A DNA stretch of 64,000 bases from Bacillus sp. OxB-1 (GCF_000829195.1 NZ_AP013294.1:62001-126000); one strand, 5' to 3'; counted from the stretch's first letter, positions 9,180 through 21,420 are shown. Notes: generated by a model from the letters alone, not told the origin. Numbers and translations are program-made.

Positions 9180-9571
9180 TGGACTTCGAAACATTTGGGG
9201 AGAGCCTCCCAACGTTTCTTCCAAACCTCGAAACGTTTTCGCCACCTCACAACGTATCCGACGCCCCTCGAAACGTTCCCCCAAATACCTCACAATGCTT
9301 CTCACGAACCTCGAAACATTCGGGGGCAACCTCGAAACATTTCCCTCTAACCTCGAAACAATCGAACACTTCCAAACGTTTTCCACTCACCTGTCAACGT
9401 TCGATTCCCACCTCTAAACATTTCAATCGCACCTCCCAACGCTCCCTCCAAACCTCGAAACGTTTTCGCCACCTCACAACGTATCCGACGCCCCTCGAAA
9501 CGTTCTCCAAACACCTCGCAATGCTTCCCACGAACCTCGAAACATTCGGGGACAACCTCGAAACAAGGTTC
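9180..9571. repeat. Phased array of CCTCGAAACRTT motifs, 21-bp period
   Basis: Nineteen degenerate copies of CTCGAAACRTT-like motifs follow one another. Taking the AAC (or AAT) core, positions are 9190, 9211, 9232, 9251, 9272, 9294, 9315, 9336, 9357, 9375, 9396, 9417, 9438, 9459, 9478, 9499, 9520, 9541 and 9562. Spacing is 21 bp in 14 of 18 steps (others 18, 19, 19, 22). A longer unit is also repeated: six consecutive motifs from 9232 recur 226-227 bp later. It lies between the sufB terminator and yunF. Reading frames on both strands are open only because of composition and the 7-codon period; I see no protein. Confidence 0.8.
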
Positions 9572-9614
9572 ACTCTTTACCCTAATCGGTATAAAGGCCG
9601 CCGGTAACGAAAAA

Positions 9615-9653
9615 TAAAAAAGAGCAGCTATCCCCATCGGGTAGCTGCTCTTT
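9615..9653 (-). terminator. Terminator of the suf operon
   Basis: The minus strand has AAAGAGCAGCTA pairing with TAGCTGCTCTTT and then a run of T. It lies 26 bp after the sufB stop codon. Confidence 0.85.
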
Positions 9654-9679
9654 GCTGTATAGCGGATAAACAAAACCGT

Positions 9680-11077
9680 TTATCCGATACTGCCTTCCAT
9701 TTCGAACTTGATCAAGCGATTCATCTCTACCGCATATTCCATCGGCAGTTCTTTCGTGAATGGTTCAATGAAGCCCATGACGATCATTTCAGTTGCTTCC
9801 AACTCTGGAATTCCGCGGCTCATCAAGTAGAAGAGCTGCTCTTCGGAGACTTTGGAAACTTTCGCTTCGTGTTCGAGTGAAATGTTGTCGTTCAGGATTT
9901 CATTATATGGAATCGTGTCGGATGTCGACAATTTATCCATGATAAGCGTGTCACATTCGATGTTCGCGCGAGCGCCTTCTGCACGGCGGCCGAAGTGGAC
10001 GATTCCGCGATATGTCACTTTCCCGCCATGTTGGGAAATGGACTTCGATACGATCGTGGACGACGTATTCGGTGCCAAGTGCATCATTTTCGCTCCAGCG
10101 TCTTGGTGCTGGCCTTTTCCTGCCAATGCGATGGACAGCGTCAAGCCGCGTGCGCCTTCGCCTTTCAAGATACAAGCGGGGTATTTCATCGTCAGTTTGG
10201 AACCGATGTTGCCGTCGATCCATTCCATCGTTGCGTTCGCTTCACAGACCGCCCGTTTCGTCACGAGGTTGTAGACGTTGTTCGCCCAGTTCTGGATTGT
10301 CGTGTAACGGCAGTACGCATCCTTTTTGATGATGATTTCAACGACCGCACTGTGAAGTGAGTTCGTAGTGTAGACAGGTGCCGTACATCCTTCTACGTAG
10401 TGAACGCTTGCACCTTCGTCGACAACGATCAGCGTACGCTCGAATTGCCCCATGTTTTCCGAGTTGATCCGGAAATAGGCTTGCAGCGGAGTATCGACCT
10501 TCACGCCAGGCGGTACATAGATGAAAGAACCACCCGACCAGACCGCCGAGTTCAACGCCGCGAATTTATTATCCGTGTTCGGGATGACTGTACCCCAGTA
10601 TTTTTTGAACAGTTCTTCGTTTTCGCGAAGAGCGGAGTCCGTGTCTTTGAAGACGATCCCCAAATCTTCGAGATCCTCTTTCATATTATGGTAGACAACT
10701 TCGGATTCATATTGGGCAGAAACCCCAGCAAGGTATTTCTGTTCCGCTTCCGGAATACCAAGCTTGTCGAACGTACGCTTGATTTCTTCTGGAACTTCAT
10801 CCCATGAACGTTCTGTAGCTTCGGACGGTTTAACGTAATAGGTGATCTCATCGAAGTTCAGCGAGTTCAAGTCGCCGCCCCATTGTGGCATCGGCTTGCT
10901 GTAGAAAATCTCAAGGGACTTCAAGCGGTAGTCCAGCATCCACTGTGGTTCCTCTTTCATGTTGGAGATCTCTTCTACAATTTCACGTGTCAATCCACGC
11001 TCCGAACGGAAAACAGATACGTCTTTGTCCGCAAACCCATATTTGTAATCGCCGATTTCCGGCATTTTTTTAGCCAT
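9680..11077 (-). CDS. sufB: Fe-S cluster assembly scaffold SufB
   Basis: SufB forms the SufBCD scaffold that builds Fe-S clusters. The start at 11077 gives [15 protein letters not shown] and 465 residues, the same as B. subtilis SufB; an upstream in-frame start adds an unlikely basic tail. The beta-helix core includes [20 protein letters not shown] and the C-terminal [19 protein letters not shown] shared with SufD. It is last in sufC-sufD-sufS-sufU-sufB, the standard Bacillales order. Confidence 0.97.
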   Translation of the reverse strand: MAKKMPEIGDYKYGFADKDVSVFRSERGLTREIVEEISNMKEEPQWMLDYRLKSLEIFYSKPMPQWGGDLNSLNFDEITYYVKPSEATERSWDEVPEEIKRTFDKLGIPEAEQKYLAGVSAQYESEVVYHNMKEDLEDLGIVFKDTDSALRENEELFKKYWGTVIPNTDNKFAALNSAVWSGGSFIYVPPGVKVDTPLQAYFRINSENMGQFERTLIVVDEGASVHYVEGCTAPVYTTNSLHSAVVEIIIKKDAYCRYTTIQNWANNVYNLVTKRAVCEANATMEWIDGNIGSKLTMKYPACILKGEGARGLTLSIALAGKGQHQDAGAKMMHLAPNTSSTIVSKSISQHGGKVTYRGIVHFGRRAEGARANIECDTLIMDKLSTSDTIPYNEILNDNISLEHEAKVSKVSEEQLFYLMSRGIPELEATEMIVMGFIEPFTKELPMEYAVEMNRLIKFEMEGSIG

Positions 11078-11097
11078 TATCTTTTTCCTCCATTCCC

Positions 11098-14064
<2,967 letters not shown>

Positions 14065-14082
14065 TTTATCTCGTCTCCTCCT

Positions 14083-14862
14083 TTATGCTTCTTGCCCGAC
14101 TGTCTCGTCTTCGATGCCTAGTTCTTCTTTGATCCAATCGTATCCTTGCGCTTCCAGTTTCTGCGCCAATTCGGCACCGCCGGATTTTACGACTTTCCCT
14201 TGCATCATGACGTGAACATGATCCGGTGTAATATAGTTCAGGAGACGTTGATAGTGGGTGATCATCAAGCAGCCGAATCCTTCGCCGCGCATTTCGTTGA
14301 TGCCTTTGGAAACGATCTTCAAAGCATCGATATCCAAACCGGAGTCGATTTCGTCAAGAATGGCGAATTTCGGTTTCAACATCATCAGCTGAAGGATTTC
14401 GTTCCGTTTCTTCTCTCCGCCCGAGAAGCCTTCGTTCAGATAACGTGTTGCCATATCTTCATCCATTTCAAGGAGTTCCATTTTGTTATCCAATTCACGG
14501 ATGAATTTCATAAGTGAAATCTCGTCGCCCTCTTCGCGTTTTGCGTTGATGGCAGAACGAAGGAAATCGGCATTCGTCACTCCCGTGATTTCACTTGGGT
14601 ATTGCATTGCAAGGAAAAGACCCGCATTGGCACGCTCGTCCACTTCCATCTCCAATACGTCTTCGCCGTCAAGTGTCACCGTTCCGGAAGTCACTTCGTA
14701 TTTCGGGTGTCCCATAATTGCTTGGGCTAAAGTGGATTTCCCTGTACCGTTCGGACCCATTATTGCATGGATCTCATTTGTATTGATCGTCAAGTTGACG
14801 CCTTTCAAGATTTCCTTGCCTTCAATTTCGACATGAAGATCTTTGATTTCTAAAGTTGCCAT
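14083..14862 (-). CDS. sufC: Fe-S assembly ATPase SufC
   Basis: SufC is the cytoplasmic ABC-type ATPase of the SufBC2D scaffold. In 259 residues it shows Walker [10 protein letters not shown] near 35, a SufC-type signature [12 protein letters not shown] near 145 and Walker [14 protein letters not shown] near 165. It is first in the operon, with a GGAGGT site ahead of the ATG. Confidence 0.96.
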   Translation of the reverse strand: MATLEIKDLHVEIEGKEILKGVNLTINTNEIHAIMGPNGTGKSTLAQAIMGHPKYEVTSGTVTLDGEDVLEMEVDERANAGLFLAMQYPSEITGVTNADFLRSAINAKREEGDEISLMKFIRELDNKMELLEMDEDMATRYLNEGFSGGEKKRNEILQLMMLKPKFAILDEIDSGLDIDALKIVSKGINEMRGEGFGCLMITHYQRLLNYITPDHVHVMMQGKVVKSGGAELAQKLEAQGYDWIKEELGIEDETVGQEA

Positions 14863-14887
14863 TCCAATACCTCCAATATGATCAAGT

Positions 14888-14951
14888 TGAACGAATACTC
14901 ATTCCAAATTAGTATCATTCTAATCTTACCGTATAAATCCTTCTCATGCAA
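14888..14951 (-). promoter_or_regulatory. suf promoter with a FadR-like box
   Basis: On the minus strand TTGCAT (14946-14951) and TAAGAT (14923-14928) are 17 bp apart, a plausible sigma-A promoter 61 bp before sufC. About 10-28 nt past the expected transcription start, 14888-14905 reads on the plus strand TGAACGAATACTCATTCC, 16 of 18 positions matching the Bacillus FadR consensus TGAATGANTANTCATTCA. The perfect FadR site of fadN in this window is at 26984-27001. Confidence 0.5.
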
Positions 14952-15067
14952 ATCATTGAGAATTCCATTATTTTTACGGCATCTTTAATTCAAGCCATAC
15001 GTAATGGGGAGATGATCCTATTATTTTATTTTCATTTATACTAGCCTTATTGAGAATCAAACTCAGT

Positions 15068-15097
15068 AAAAAATGCCGACGGATCCAGCGTCGGCAC
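15068..15097 (-). terminator. Terminator of the symporter gene
   Basis: TGCCGAC pairs with GTCGGCA around an 9-nt loop and is followed on the minus strand by six T. Confidence 0.8.
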
Positions 15098-15104
15098 GGT
15101 GTAA

Positions 15105-16334
15105 CTATCTTATCGGGCTTTCCATGACTTTCGGTTCTTCGACAGAACCATCGACTGCCGGGCTGAATTTATCGACAATAATAGCCAAAGCCCCGTCCCC
15201 GGTCACGTTGGTCGCGGTCCCGAAACTATCTTGCGCCATATAGAGTGCAATCATGAGAGCGATCATCGTCGGGTCGAAATGGAGCATCGATGCAAGCAGC
15301 CCAGTGGCAGCCACGACGGCTCCTCCCGGGACGCCCGGTGCTGCAATCATCGTGACGCCCAGCATGAGAATGAATGGCAAGTACGCATTGAATGTCACGG
15401 GCATATTATTCATCAGCATGACACCGATCGAACAGGAGACCAAGGTGATTGTGCTTCCCGATAAATGGATCGTTGCGAATAATGGGATCGTGAAGTCCGT
15501 GACACGTTCCGACGCGCCTGTTTTACGGGCTTGCCGCAATGTGACAGGTATCGTGGCAGCGGATGATTGGGTACCGATTGCCGTCAAATAGGCCGGCACC
15601 ATCGTTTTCATTAAAAAGAACGGATTGCGCTTGGAAAGTGAACCCGCAACCGTGTATTGGATCGTCAGCATGACCAAATGGAGCATGATGATCATGGCGA
15701 AAACGAACGCAAAAACGGATAACACTTTCGCGACTTCCCCGCTATACGTCATATTCAAAAAGATGCCGAAAATATGCACAGGCAGCAATGGGATGATGAC
15801 GTACGAAATCACTTTTTCAATCAAGACATTCAGCTCTTCAAACACCGCCAGCAAAGAGACGCTATTGATGGATGCCATCCCGATGCCAAACAAGAAGGCT
15901 AGAATAAGAGCGGACATGACTCCCATGATCGGAGCCATTTCCAGTTCAAAGAACGCAGTCGCGGCAGCCTTCCCTGCCTCTTCCACGACAGAAGCACCTG
16001 TACTATGGATAACGCTCGGCAAGATGAACGTCGCCGCGAAGAAAGCAAGGATCCCCGCGAAAATGGTGGATAGATAAGCAAACACAGTGGCGAGGCCAAG
16101 CAGCTTTCCGGATCCTTTTCCAAGCTTCGCGATCCCCGGTGCGATGAATCCGATGATGATCAAGGGCACGACAAAATTGAGAAAACCGCCGAATATCATA
16201 TTGAATGTTGCAAACAGGCGTGTGAAATTCGTTGCGAGCCCTTCATGTATTGTCGGCAGGAGGAGTCCCAATCCTACGGCCAACCCGATCGCAATCAGAA
16301 TCCTTCCGATCAGACCAATTTTCCACTTCACCAT
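15105..16334 (-). CDS. Dicarboxylate/amino-acid:cation symporter (DAACS)
   Basis: The 409-residue membrane protein belongs to the glutamate/aspartate/serine-threonine symporter family. Family features are the hairpin loop TAIGTQSSAATIPVTLR near residue 250 and the later MIAAPGVPGGAVVAATGLL and DSFGTATNVTGDGALA. A site GAGGAGGACAT precedes the ATG. It appears to be a single-gene unit with its own terminator. The substrate cannot be read from sequence; SstT-like serine or dicarboxylate uptake are both possible. Confidence 0.85.
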   Translation of the reverse strand: MVKWKIGLIGRILIAIGLAVGLGLLLPTIHEGLATNFTRLFATFNMIFGGFLNFVVPLIIIGFIAPGIAKLGKGSGKLLGLATVFAYLSTIFAGILAFFAATFILPSVIHSTGASVVEEAGKAAATAFFELEMAPIMGVMSALILAFLFGIGMASINSVSLLAVFEELNVLIEKVISYVIIPLLPVHIFGIFLNMTYSGEVAKVLSVFAFVFAMIIMLHLVMLTIQYTVAGSLSKRNPFFLMKTMVPAYLTAIGTQSSAATIPVTLRQARKTGASERVTDFTIPLFATIHLSGSTITLVSCSIGVMLMNNMPVTFNAYLPFILMLGVTMIAAPGVPGGAVVAATGLLASMLHFDPTMIALMIALYMAQDSFGTATNVTGDGALAIIVDKFSPAVDGSVEEPKVMESPIR

Positions 16335-16492
16335 ATGTCCTCCTCAAATGAACAGTTGTATTATTTTATAAGCAAAATTACCTTAACATAACTTAATGGG
16401 CTTGGGAATAGAATGAAAAATATTTGTACTTTTCAATTTATGTTATCAAAAAGCTACGCGGGACCTGTCTAGTGAAGGGGGGTAGCCGATAC

Positions 16493-16533
16493 AAAAAGAC
16501 TGCCTCGACACCGGGTTACCGGATCGAGACAGC
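16493..16533 (-). terminator. Terminator of the metNIQ operon
   Basis: GCTGTCTCGATCCGG folds back on CCGGTGTCGAGGCAGTC and is followed by TTTTT on the minus strand, 12 bp after metQ. Confidence 0.8.
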
Positions 16534-16544
16534 CAAGAAATTTA

Positions 16545-17429
16545 TTATTCAACCGGAACGACTGAACTGTTCCACTCTTCAAGGATGAAATCTTGAATCT
16601 CTTTCGATTTCAATACATCTACCAACGTTTTGATTGCTTCGTTATTTTCATCACCTGCACGGACAGTGATGATGTTGACATAAGGGGAATCCGTTTCTTC
16701 AAGTGCGATGGCATCTTCCAATGGATTCAAGCCTGCGTCAATGGCATAGTTCGAATTGATGAGCAATGCATCGCCTTCGTCATTTTTATACAGTTGCGGC
16801 ATAAGAGCCGGTTCATAATTCGGATCGAATTGAAGATTTTTTGGGTTCTCCACGATATCATCCAATTCCGCTTTCACTTTCTCCACGTCGTCCTTCAATT
16901 TGATAAGACCTTTCTCTTCCAGCATAGCAAGCACACGACCGTGGTCAGCGACGGAGTTACTGATCAAGATAGTTGCGCCGTCCGGCAATTCTTCAAGGCT
17001 TTTATATTTTTTTGAATAAACGCCGATCGGTTCGATATGGATGGCGCCTGCATTGACGAAGTCATAACCAAAGTCTGCAATTTGACCTTCCAAGTATGGG
17101 ATATGTTGAAAATAGTTCGCATCCAAAGTTTTTGCCTCTAAATCTTTGTTCGGCAATACGTAATCTTGGTAAGTTTCAATTTCCAACTCAATGCCTTTTT
17201 CCTCTAATAGCGGTTTAGCCTCTTCCAGAATAATTGCATGTGGTGTATTGGAAGCACCTACGACAAGTTTAGTCGCTTCTTCTGTGCTATCCCCGGCCTT
17301 TTCTTCAACGTTTGTCGTCTCTCCAGGATCCGTTGTATCTTGGCCACTCGTTCCCTCATCTTTCGTTCCGCAAGCGGCAAGGGCTAGGACGAGCATCGCA
17401 AATAAGATTCCTGCTACTAACTTCTTCAT
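16545..17429 (-). CDS. metQ: Methionine-binding lipoprotein MetQ
   Basis: MetQ is the lipid-anchored binding protein of the methionine ABC importer. The 294-residue precursor starts with a lipoprotein signal ending LALAACGTKDEG (cysteine at residue 20), then a Thr/Glu-rich linker, then the NlpA/MetQ domain with KLVVGASNTPHAIILEEAKP and TLDANYFQHIPYL. It is last in metN-metI-metQ. Confidence 0.94.
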   Translation of the reverse strand: MKKLVAGILFAMLVLALAACGTKDEGTSGQDTTDPGETTNVEEKAGDSTEEATKLVVGASNTPHAIILEEAKPLLEEKGIELEIETYQDYVLPNKDLEAKTLDANYFQHIPYLEGQIADFGYDFVNAGAIHIEPIGVYSKKYKSLEELPDGATILISNSVADHGRVLAMLEEKGLIKLKDDVEKVKAELDDIVENPKNLQFDPNYEPALMPQLYKNDEGDALLINSNYAIDAGLNPLEDAIALEETDSPYVNIITVRAGDENNEAIKTLVDVLKSKEIQDFILEEWNSSVVPVE

Positions 17430-17546
17430 CTACTTCATTCTCCTTTGTTTAGAATTTATGGTGAACAGGGGACCTGTTACAAACCGCCGACACTTAATCC
17501 GACTGTCTACAAGCTGTAACAAGGTTGCCTGTTGTTCCCAGACGTA

Positions 17547-18215
17547 TTACCGTTTGTCCAGTTGCTTGACAATCATGTCTCCGATGATTTGGATAATGAA
17601 GACGATGATCAGTATTAAAATGGTCGCTATTAGCGTAACATCATTCCGGCCGCGTTGGAAACCATCCAGATAGGCGAGGTTTCCAAGCCCTCCCGCCCCG
17701 ATGATTCCCGCCATGGCGGTATATCCGACAAGTGCGATGGCGGTCACCGTAATACCTGAGACCAATGCCGGCATGGATTCCGGCAGCAGCACTTTAAAGA
17801 TGATCGTCCTTGTTTTTGCGCCCATCGACTTGGCAGCTTCAATGACGCCTTTATCGATTTCCTGCAAGGCGATCAACACCATCCTGCCATAAAACGGAGC
17901 GGCCCCGATGATCAATGCCGGCAATGCGGCATTCGGCCCACGCATCGTGCCGACGAGTAAAGTGGTGAACGGGATGAGCAATATGATCAAGATGATGAAG
18001 GGAATCGAGCGGAATATATTGACGAATGCACCCGTCACGACGTTGACAAACCTATTTTTCCATAGCTGCCCGGGACTCGATAAAAACAGCAGCACGCCGA
18101 GCGCAATCCCGAAAACAAATGTAAAAAACGTTGAAATCGCAGACATATACAAAGTTTCCATAGTCGCTTCCCACATTTTGTCCCATTTCACATTCGGAAA
18201 CCATTCTTCAATCAT
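17547..18215 (-). CDS. metI: Methionine ABC transporter permease MetI
   Basis: The 222-residue permease has five membrane helices and the MetI-type cytoplasmic loop (EAAKSMGAKTRTIIFKVLLPES) that docks to the ATPase. It overlaps the end of metN by 8 nt. A 117-bp gap, containing possible short hairpins, separates it from metQ. Confidence 0.94.
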   Translation of the reverse strand: MIEEWFPNVKWDKMWEATMETLYMSAISTFFTFVFGIALGVLLFLSSPGQLWKNRFVNVVTGAFVNIFRSIPFIILIILLIPFTTLLVGTMRGPNAALPALIIGAAPFYGRMVLIALQEIDKGVIEAAKSMGAKTRTIIFKVLLPESMPALVSGITVTAIALVGYTAMAGIIGAGGLGNLAYLDGFQRGRNDVTLIATILILIIVFIIQIIGDMIVKQLDKR

Positions 18216-19233
18216 TGCCGATCACCTCCGTCTGAACACCTTGCTCATGAAGATAGTGAATCGCCTCGGCAATCGGCTTCTTATCCCCAACAAACTGGAG
18301 GATCAGTGTCCCATAAGCTCCGCCCCGCGTCGTGGAAATATTCCCTTGCACAATATTGACTTCAATCGGGTACTTCCGGATAAGGCTGGCGAGGACCGGC
18401 TGTTCCGTCCGTTCTCCGACAAAGACCAGCTTAATCAGTTCACCGGCTGGAATCTCTTCCTTCATATGACGTAAAGCTTGTTTTGCATCTGCCGGCTCCG
18501 TCAGTTGGGAAACGAAACGCTTGGTGATTTCAGCTTGCGGCGACTGGAATATGTCCAAGACATTCCCCATTTCAACAACTTTCCCTGACTCCATGACAGC
18601 GACCCGATGGCAAATTTTCCGAATGACGTGCATTTCATGCGTAATGAGGACAATCGTCAGCCCCAACCGCTCATTAATGCTCGTCAGCAGATCCAAAATG
18701 GAATCTGTCGTTTCCGGATCCAAAGCGGATGTCGCTTCATCACATAGGAGCACCTCTGGATCATTGGCAAGCGCACGGGCAATCCCGACACGCTGTTTTT
18801 GACCGCCTGATAATTCGGAAGGATAGGCATTTTCCCGACCCGTCAATCCGACCAAGTCAATCAGTTCCTTCACTTTCCGTTCGCGGTCCCCTTTTCGGAC
18901 CCCCGCAATTTCAAGCGGAAATTCTATATTCTCTTTAACCGTCCGAGACCAGAGCAAGTTGAAATGTTGGAAAATCATACTTACCTTTTGCCGCGCCTCT
19001 CTCAATTCTTTGCCTTGGATTTCCGACATTTCCCGGCCGCCAATGGAGACCGTTCCACTAGTCGGCATCTCCAAGCCATTCAGCAGACGGATCAATGTAC
19101 TTTTCCCCGCTCCACTATAGCCGATGATGCCGAAAATTTCTCCATCCGCAATTTCAAGAGACACGGAATCCACCGCTCGAATGCGGGTTGAACCGGTGCC
19201 AAACTCTTTATTGACATCTGATAACCGAATCAT
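18208..19233 (-). CDS. metN: Methionine ABC transporter ATPase MetN
   Basis: The ATPase shows Walker A IIGYSGAGKSTLIR near residue 40, signature LSGGQKQRVGIARAL near 140 and Walker B LLCDEATSALDPE near 162. A C-terminal NIL domain from about residue 265 is the methionine-sensing domain that inhibits transport. The start at 19233 (GAGGTGAAAAG before ATG) gives 341 residues; an upstream in-frame ATG adds an implausible Cys-rich tail. Regulation is by the SAM riboswitch at 19584-19692. Confidence 0.95.
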   Translation of the reverse strand: MIRLSDVNKEFGTGSTRIRAVDSVSLEIADGEIFGIIGYSGAGKSTLIRLLNGLEMPTSGTVSIGGREMSEIQGKELREARQKVSMIFQHFNLLWSRTVKENIEFPLEIAGVRKGDRERKVKELIDLVGLTGRENAYPSELSGGQKQRVGIARALANDPEVLLCDEATSALDPETTDSILDLLTSINERLGLTIVLITHEMHVIRKICHRVAVMESGKVVEMGNVLDIFQSPQAEITKRFVSQLTEPADAKQALRHMKEEIPAGELIKLVFVGERTEQPVLASLIRKYPIEVNIVQGNISTTRGGAYGTLILQFVGDKKPIAEAIHYLHEQGVQTEVIGND

Positions 19234-19269
19234 CTTTTCACCTCTACAGAATCTATGACATCCGTTGTA

Positions 19270-19460
19270 CAAAGAACAAAAGCGCAGGGCGCTTGCTCAG
19301 AGGCGACAGGCATAAGACGAAGATGCGGCGTGGCGCTTTTTGCCAATCGAACAGCGAAGGGTTCGATTTGCCGTATTTCTGCGTACTTTGCAGAAATTAA
19401 GGCACGCTACGAGCAGCTTTGGCTTATGACCCCGAGCCTCTAGCGCCCGGAGCTGGACGT
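19270..19460. repeat. Dispersed hairpin repeat between SAM riboswitch and metN
   Basis: The ends form an imperfect inverted repeat (AGCGCAGGGCGCTTGCTCAG against GCCTCTAGCGCCCGGAGCT). The core at 19345-19405 holds two hairpins, TCGAACAGCGAAGGGTTCGA and TTCTGCGTACTTTGCAGAA. The same 61-bp core recurs at 27065-27125 with about 6-7 differences. No protein is credible in it. Confidence 0.7.
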
Positions 19461-19516
19461 AAACAAACCTAATTTTGAAGGTTATCCACATGCCCGAATT
19501 TTATAATTTCCTAAGT

Positions 19517-19547
19517 AAAAAAAACCTTTCCGCAGACGGCAGAAAGG
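19517..19547 (-). terminator. Terminator of the SAM riboswitch
   Basis: CCTTTCTGCCG pairs with CTGCGGAAAGG and is followed by eight T on the minus strand. It lies just downstream of the aptamer and is the expected off-switch. Confidence 0.85.
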
Positions 19548-19583
19548 CTTGACGTTTTCATTTAGGAATGAATGTCCATCCGA

Positions 19584-19692
19584 TCTCTCATCTCTCAAAG
19601 CGCATTCGCTTTGCGTGATTTGGCACCATTTCACTTTCGTGACGGTTGCCGGGTTTCCTAGGGCACTATCCCTCCACCACTCATAATAAGAG
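19584..19692 (-). promoter_or_regulatory. SAM riboswitch (S-box) upstream of metNIQ
   Basis: Reading the minus strand from 19692 gives the S-box blocks in order: CUCUUAU, GAGUGGUGGAGGGA, GUGCCCU then GAAACCCGGCAACC, AAAUGGUGCCAAAUC, a hairpin AAAGCGAAUGCGCUUU, and GAGAGAUGAGAG closing P1. A terminator follows. SAM binding should stop transcription of the methionine importer. Confidence 0.93.
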
Positions 19693-19717
19693 TAAACTAT
19701 TCAAATGATAAATCAAA

Positions 19718-19746
19718 ATTTAACATATGAATACTCCGACTGTCAA
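19718..19746 (-). promoter_or_regulatory. Sigma-A promoter of the SAM-riboswitch transcript
   Basis: TTGACA (19741-19746) and TTAAAT (19718-19723) are 17 bp apart on the minus strand. The -35 box includes the stop codon of yusE. Confidence 0.75.
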
Positions 19747-20042
19747 CTGATTTTTTCAAGAAGATATGGAACTGAATGGAAAGCATAGATTTTCTGTTCC
19801 AGCCGGCCATCCTTCTGAATCAAAAGACAGGGAACACTTTCGATTTCATAGTCCAGAGCCAGTGACTGTACGTAATTCAAATCTGCTTTACCTATTGGTA
19901 AATCCGGCTTCATGGCCGCGACCACTTCCATCATCTTGCTGGCAACAGCGCACGTACCGCACATCGGCGTATATAAATAAAAGACTGCCTTTTTGGACTT
20001 CTCCATATGCAGTTCCCATTGTTCGCGGGTCCAACTTTCCAA
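19743..20042 (-). CDS. yusE: Thioredoxin-like protein YusE
   Basis: This is a 99-residue single-domain thioredoxin-fold protein with the redox motif YTPMCGTCAV near residue 25-34 and the cis-proline segment ESVPCLLI near 70. Start is a TTG with AAGGAATGAGG upstream. It follows yusF by 15 nt, as in B. subtilis. Its partner protein is unknown. Confidence 0.85.
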   Translation of the reverse strand: MESWTREQWELHMEKSKKAVFYLYTPMCGTCAVASKMMEVVAAMKPDLPIGKADLNYVQSLALDYEIESVPCLLIQKDGRLEQKIYAFHSVPYLLEKIS

Positions 20043-20057
20043 TTGTTCCTCATTCCT

Positions 20058-20399
20058 TCAAAATAAAAATTCCGGGCGGATTTTAAAATCTGCCCCAAGT
20101 AAAATCGTGGCTAATATCTTATAAGGGGTTTTTTCGACTTCTTTATATATTTTATCGGTATATAAATGGATGAATTCAGGATATTCCCGTTTGAATAACG
20201 CTCGGATTTTTTCGCCCGAATCGTCAGCGTCCATAAATACAAAGACCTCGTATTCTTCATAAGGTTCCACTAATTCATCCAGTCGATACGTGCTGACCGT
20301 ACCGTTTGTACAGATGATCTGGACAGGCTCTGCCAAGACTTTCAAAAGGCGCTTCCGATCCGACCCGCCCTCGACGATGATGATTTTCATCTCTTCCAT
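20058..20399 (-). CDS. yusF: TOPRIM-domain protein YusF
   Basis: The 113-residue protein is a stand-alone TOPRIM domain: IIVEGGSDRKRLLKVL supplies the conserved Glu and VFMDADDSGEKIR the DxD-type acidic motif. Such small TOPRIM proteins resemble RNase M5 and primase catalytic domains. The start at 20399 follows a GGGGGG stretch 10 nt upstream. A longer in-frame upstream extension is possible but lacks support. Function in vivo is not known. Confidence 0.85.
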   Translation of the reverse strand: MEEMKIIIVEGGSDRKRLLKVLAEPVQIICTNGTVSTYRLDELVEPYEEYEVFVFMDADDSGEKIRALFKREYPEFIHLYTDKIYKEVEKTPYKILATILLGADFKIRPEFLF

Positions 20400-20532
20400 A
20401 GCACACGTTCCCCCCTGCCGGATTCGCACTATTTCAACGGATGCTTTCAATCAAGTTAGTTTCGGCGTATTGGCACCAGCTTATCCACTTACGGAAGGGA
20501 AAGATCCGTTCTTTCATGTTTTAACTGAAAAT

Positions 20533-20565
20533 AAAGTCAAAGACGCCGACACGGGGGCGGCGTCA
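20533..20565 (-). terminator. Terminator after gcvH
   Basis: GACGCCG pairs with CGGCGTC over a C-rich loop and the 3' arm ends in TTTGACTTT on the minus strand. Confidence 0.7.
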
Positions 20566-20573
20566 TCTACCAA

Positions 20574-20957
20574 TTATTCACCAACAGTCATTTCTTCGTA
20601 CGCTTCCGCAGTCATCAGCGCATCCACCTGGGATGGGTCAGAAGCTTCCACGACGATCATCCATGCGCCTTCATATGGCGATTCATTCACCAATTCAGGG
20701 CTATCTTCCAATTCTTCGTTCACTTCCACCACTTTCCCGCTGATCGGCGCGTAAAGTTCGGAAACCGTCTTTACGGATTCCACACTGCCGAACGGCTCGT
20801 CCGCTTTCACTTCGTCTCCCACGGATGGAAGCTCAACGAAGACGATATCGCCTAGTTCAGATTGCGCGAAGTGTGTAATTCCGATACGGTATTTACCGCC
20901 TTCATCTTTTACCCACTCATGTTCTTCAGAATAACGCAAATCCTTCGGTGTGCTCAT
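20574..20957 (-). CDS. gcvH: Glycine cleavage H protein
   Basis: GcvH carries the lipoyl arm of the glycine cleavage system and, in Bacillales, is also the lipoyl relay used to lipoylate other enzymes. The 127-residue protein has the lipoylation site in [16 protein letters not shown] (lysine near residue 64). The start at 20957 has GGAGGGGTTAG upstream. It follows yusI and links functionally to lipA at the window's left end. Confidence 0.96.
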   Translation of the reverse strand: MSTPKDLRYSEEHEWVKDEGGKYRIGITHFAQSELGDIVFVELPSVGDEVKADEPFGSVESVKTVSELYAPISGKVVEVNEELEDSPELVNESPYEGAWMIVVEASDPSQVDALMTAEAYEEMTVGE

Positions 20958-21029
20958 CTCTAACCCCTCCACAATAGATTCATTCCATTTAATTTTGACA
21001 TACTCCTCGTATAAAGACAAGAAATGATA

Positions 21030-21389
21030 TTAGCTTCCCCAAACGTCCTGAAACTGCTCTTCTTTGAATCCCACCGTAGCTTTTTCAGCACTCGCGACGA
21101 TCGGTCGCTTGATCAACATGCCATCGGATGCCAGCAAGCTGATCTTCTCGTCCTCAGTCATCGTCGGCAACTTCTCTTTCAAGTTCAACTCCCGGTATTT
21201 CATCCCGCTCGTGTTGAAGAATTTTTTCAATTCCAACCCGGACAGCGAGATGATATTGCGCAAATCTCCTTCCGTTGGCGGATTTTCAGCAATGTTCACT
21301 TCATTGAACTGAATTCCCTTCTCTTCCAGCCACTTTTTCGCCTTTCGGCATGTCCCACATTTCGGATAACCATAATATGTAAGCCCCAT
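21030..21389 (-). CDS. yusI: ArsC/Spx-family protein YusI
   Basis: This 119-residue thioredoxin-fold protein has the motif YPKCGTCRKAKKWL at the N-terminus and the later LIKRPIV segment of the ArsC/Spx superfamily. It is not the arsenate reductase of the ars operon here, which is the unrelated low-molecular-weight phosphatase type at 37441. Role unknown; it sits between fadE and gcvH as in B. subtilis. Confidence 0.87.
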   Translation of the reverse strand: MGLTYYGYPKCGTCRKAKKWLEEKGIQFNEVNIAENPPTEGDLRNIISLSGLELKKFFNTSGMKYRELNLKEKLPTMTEDEKISLLASDGMLIKRPIVASAEKATVGFKEEQFQDVWGS

Positions 21390-21420
21390 GACTTAGCACC
21401 TCCGTTTTTTCCAGTATACC

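Noticed and set aside
9180..9571. CRISPR array
   Set aside because: Repeat units are about 12 bp with 9-bp spacers and are degenerate. Known arrays have 24-47-bp repeats and unique spacers, and no cas gene is present.
9138..9673. Open frames of 142 and 108 codons through the 21-bp array
   Set aside because: These have the same cause as in the other array. Both strands are open, the peptides are low-complexity, and one frame crosses the suf terminator.
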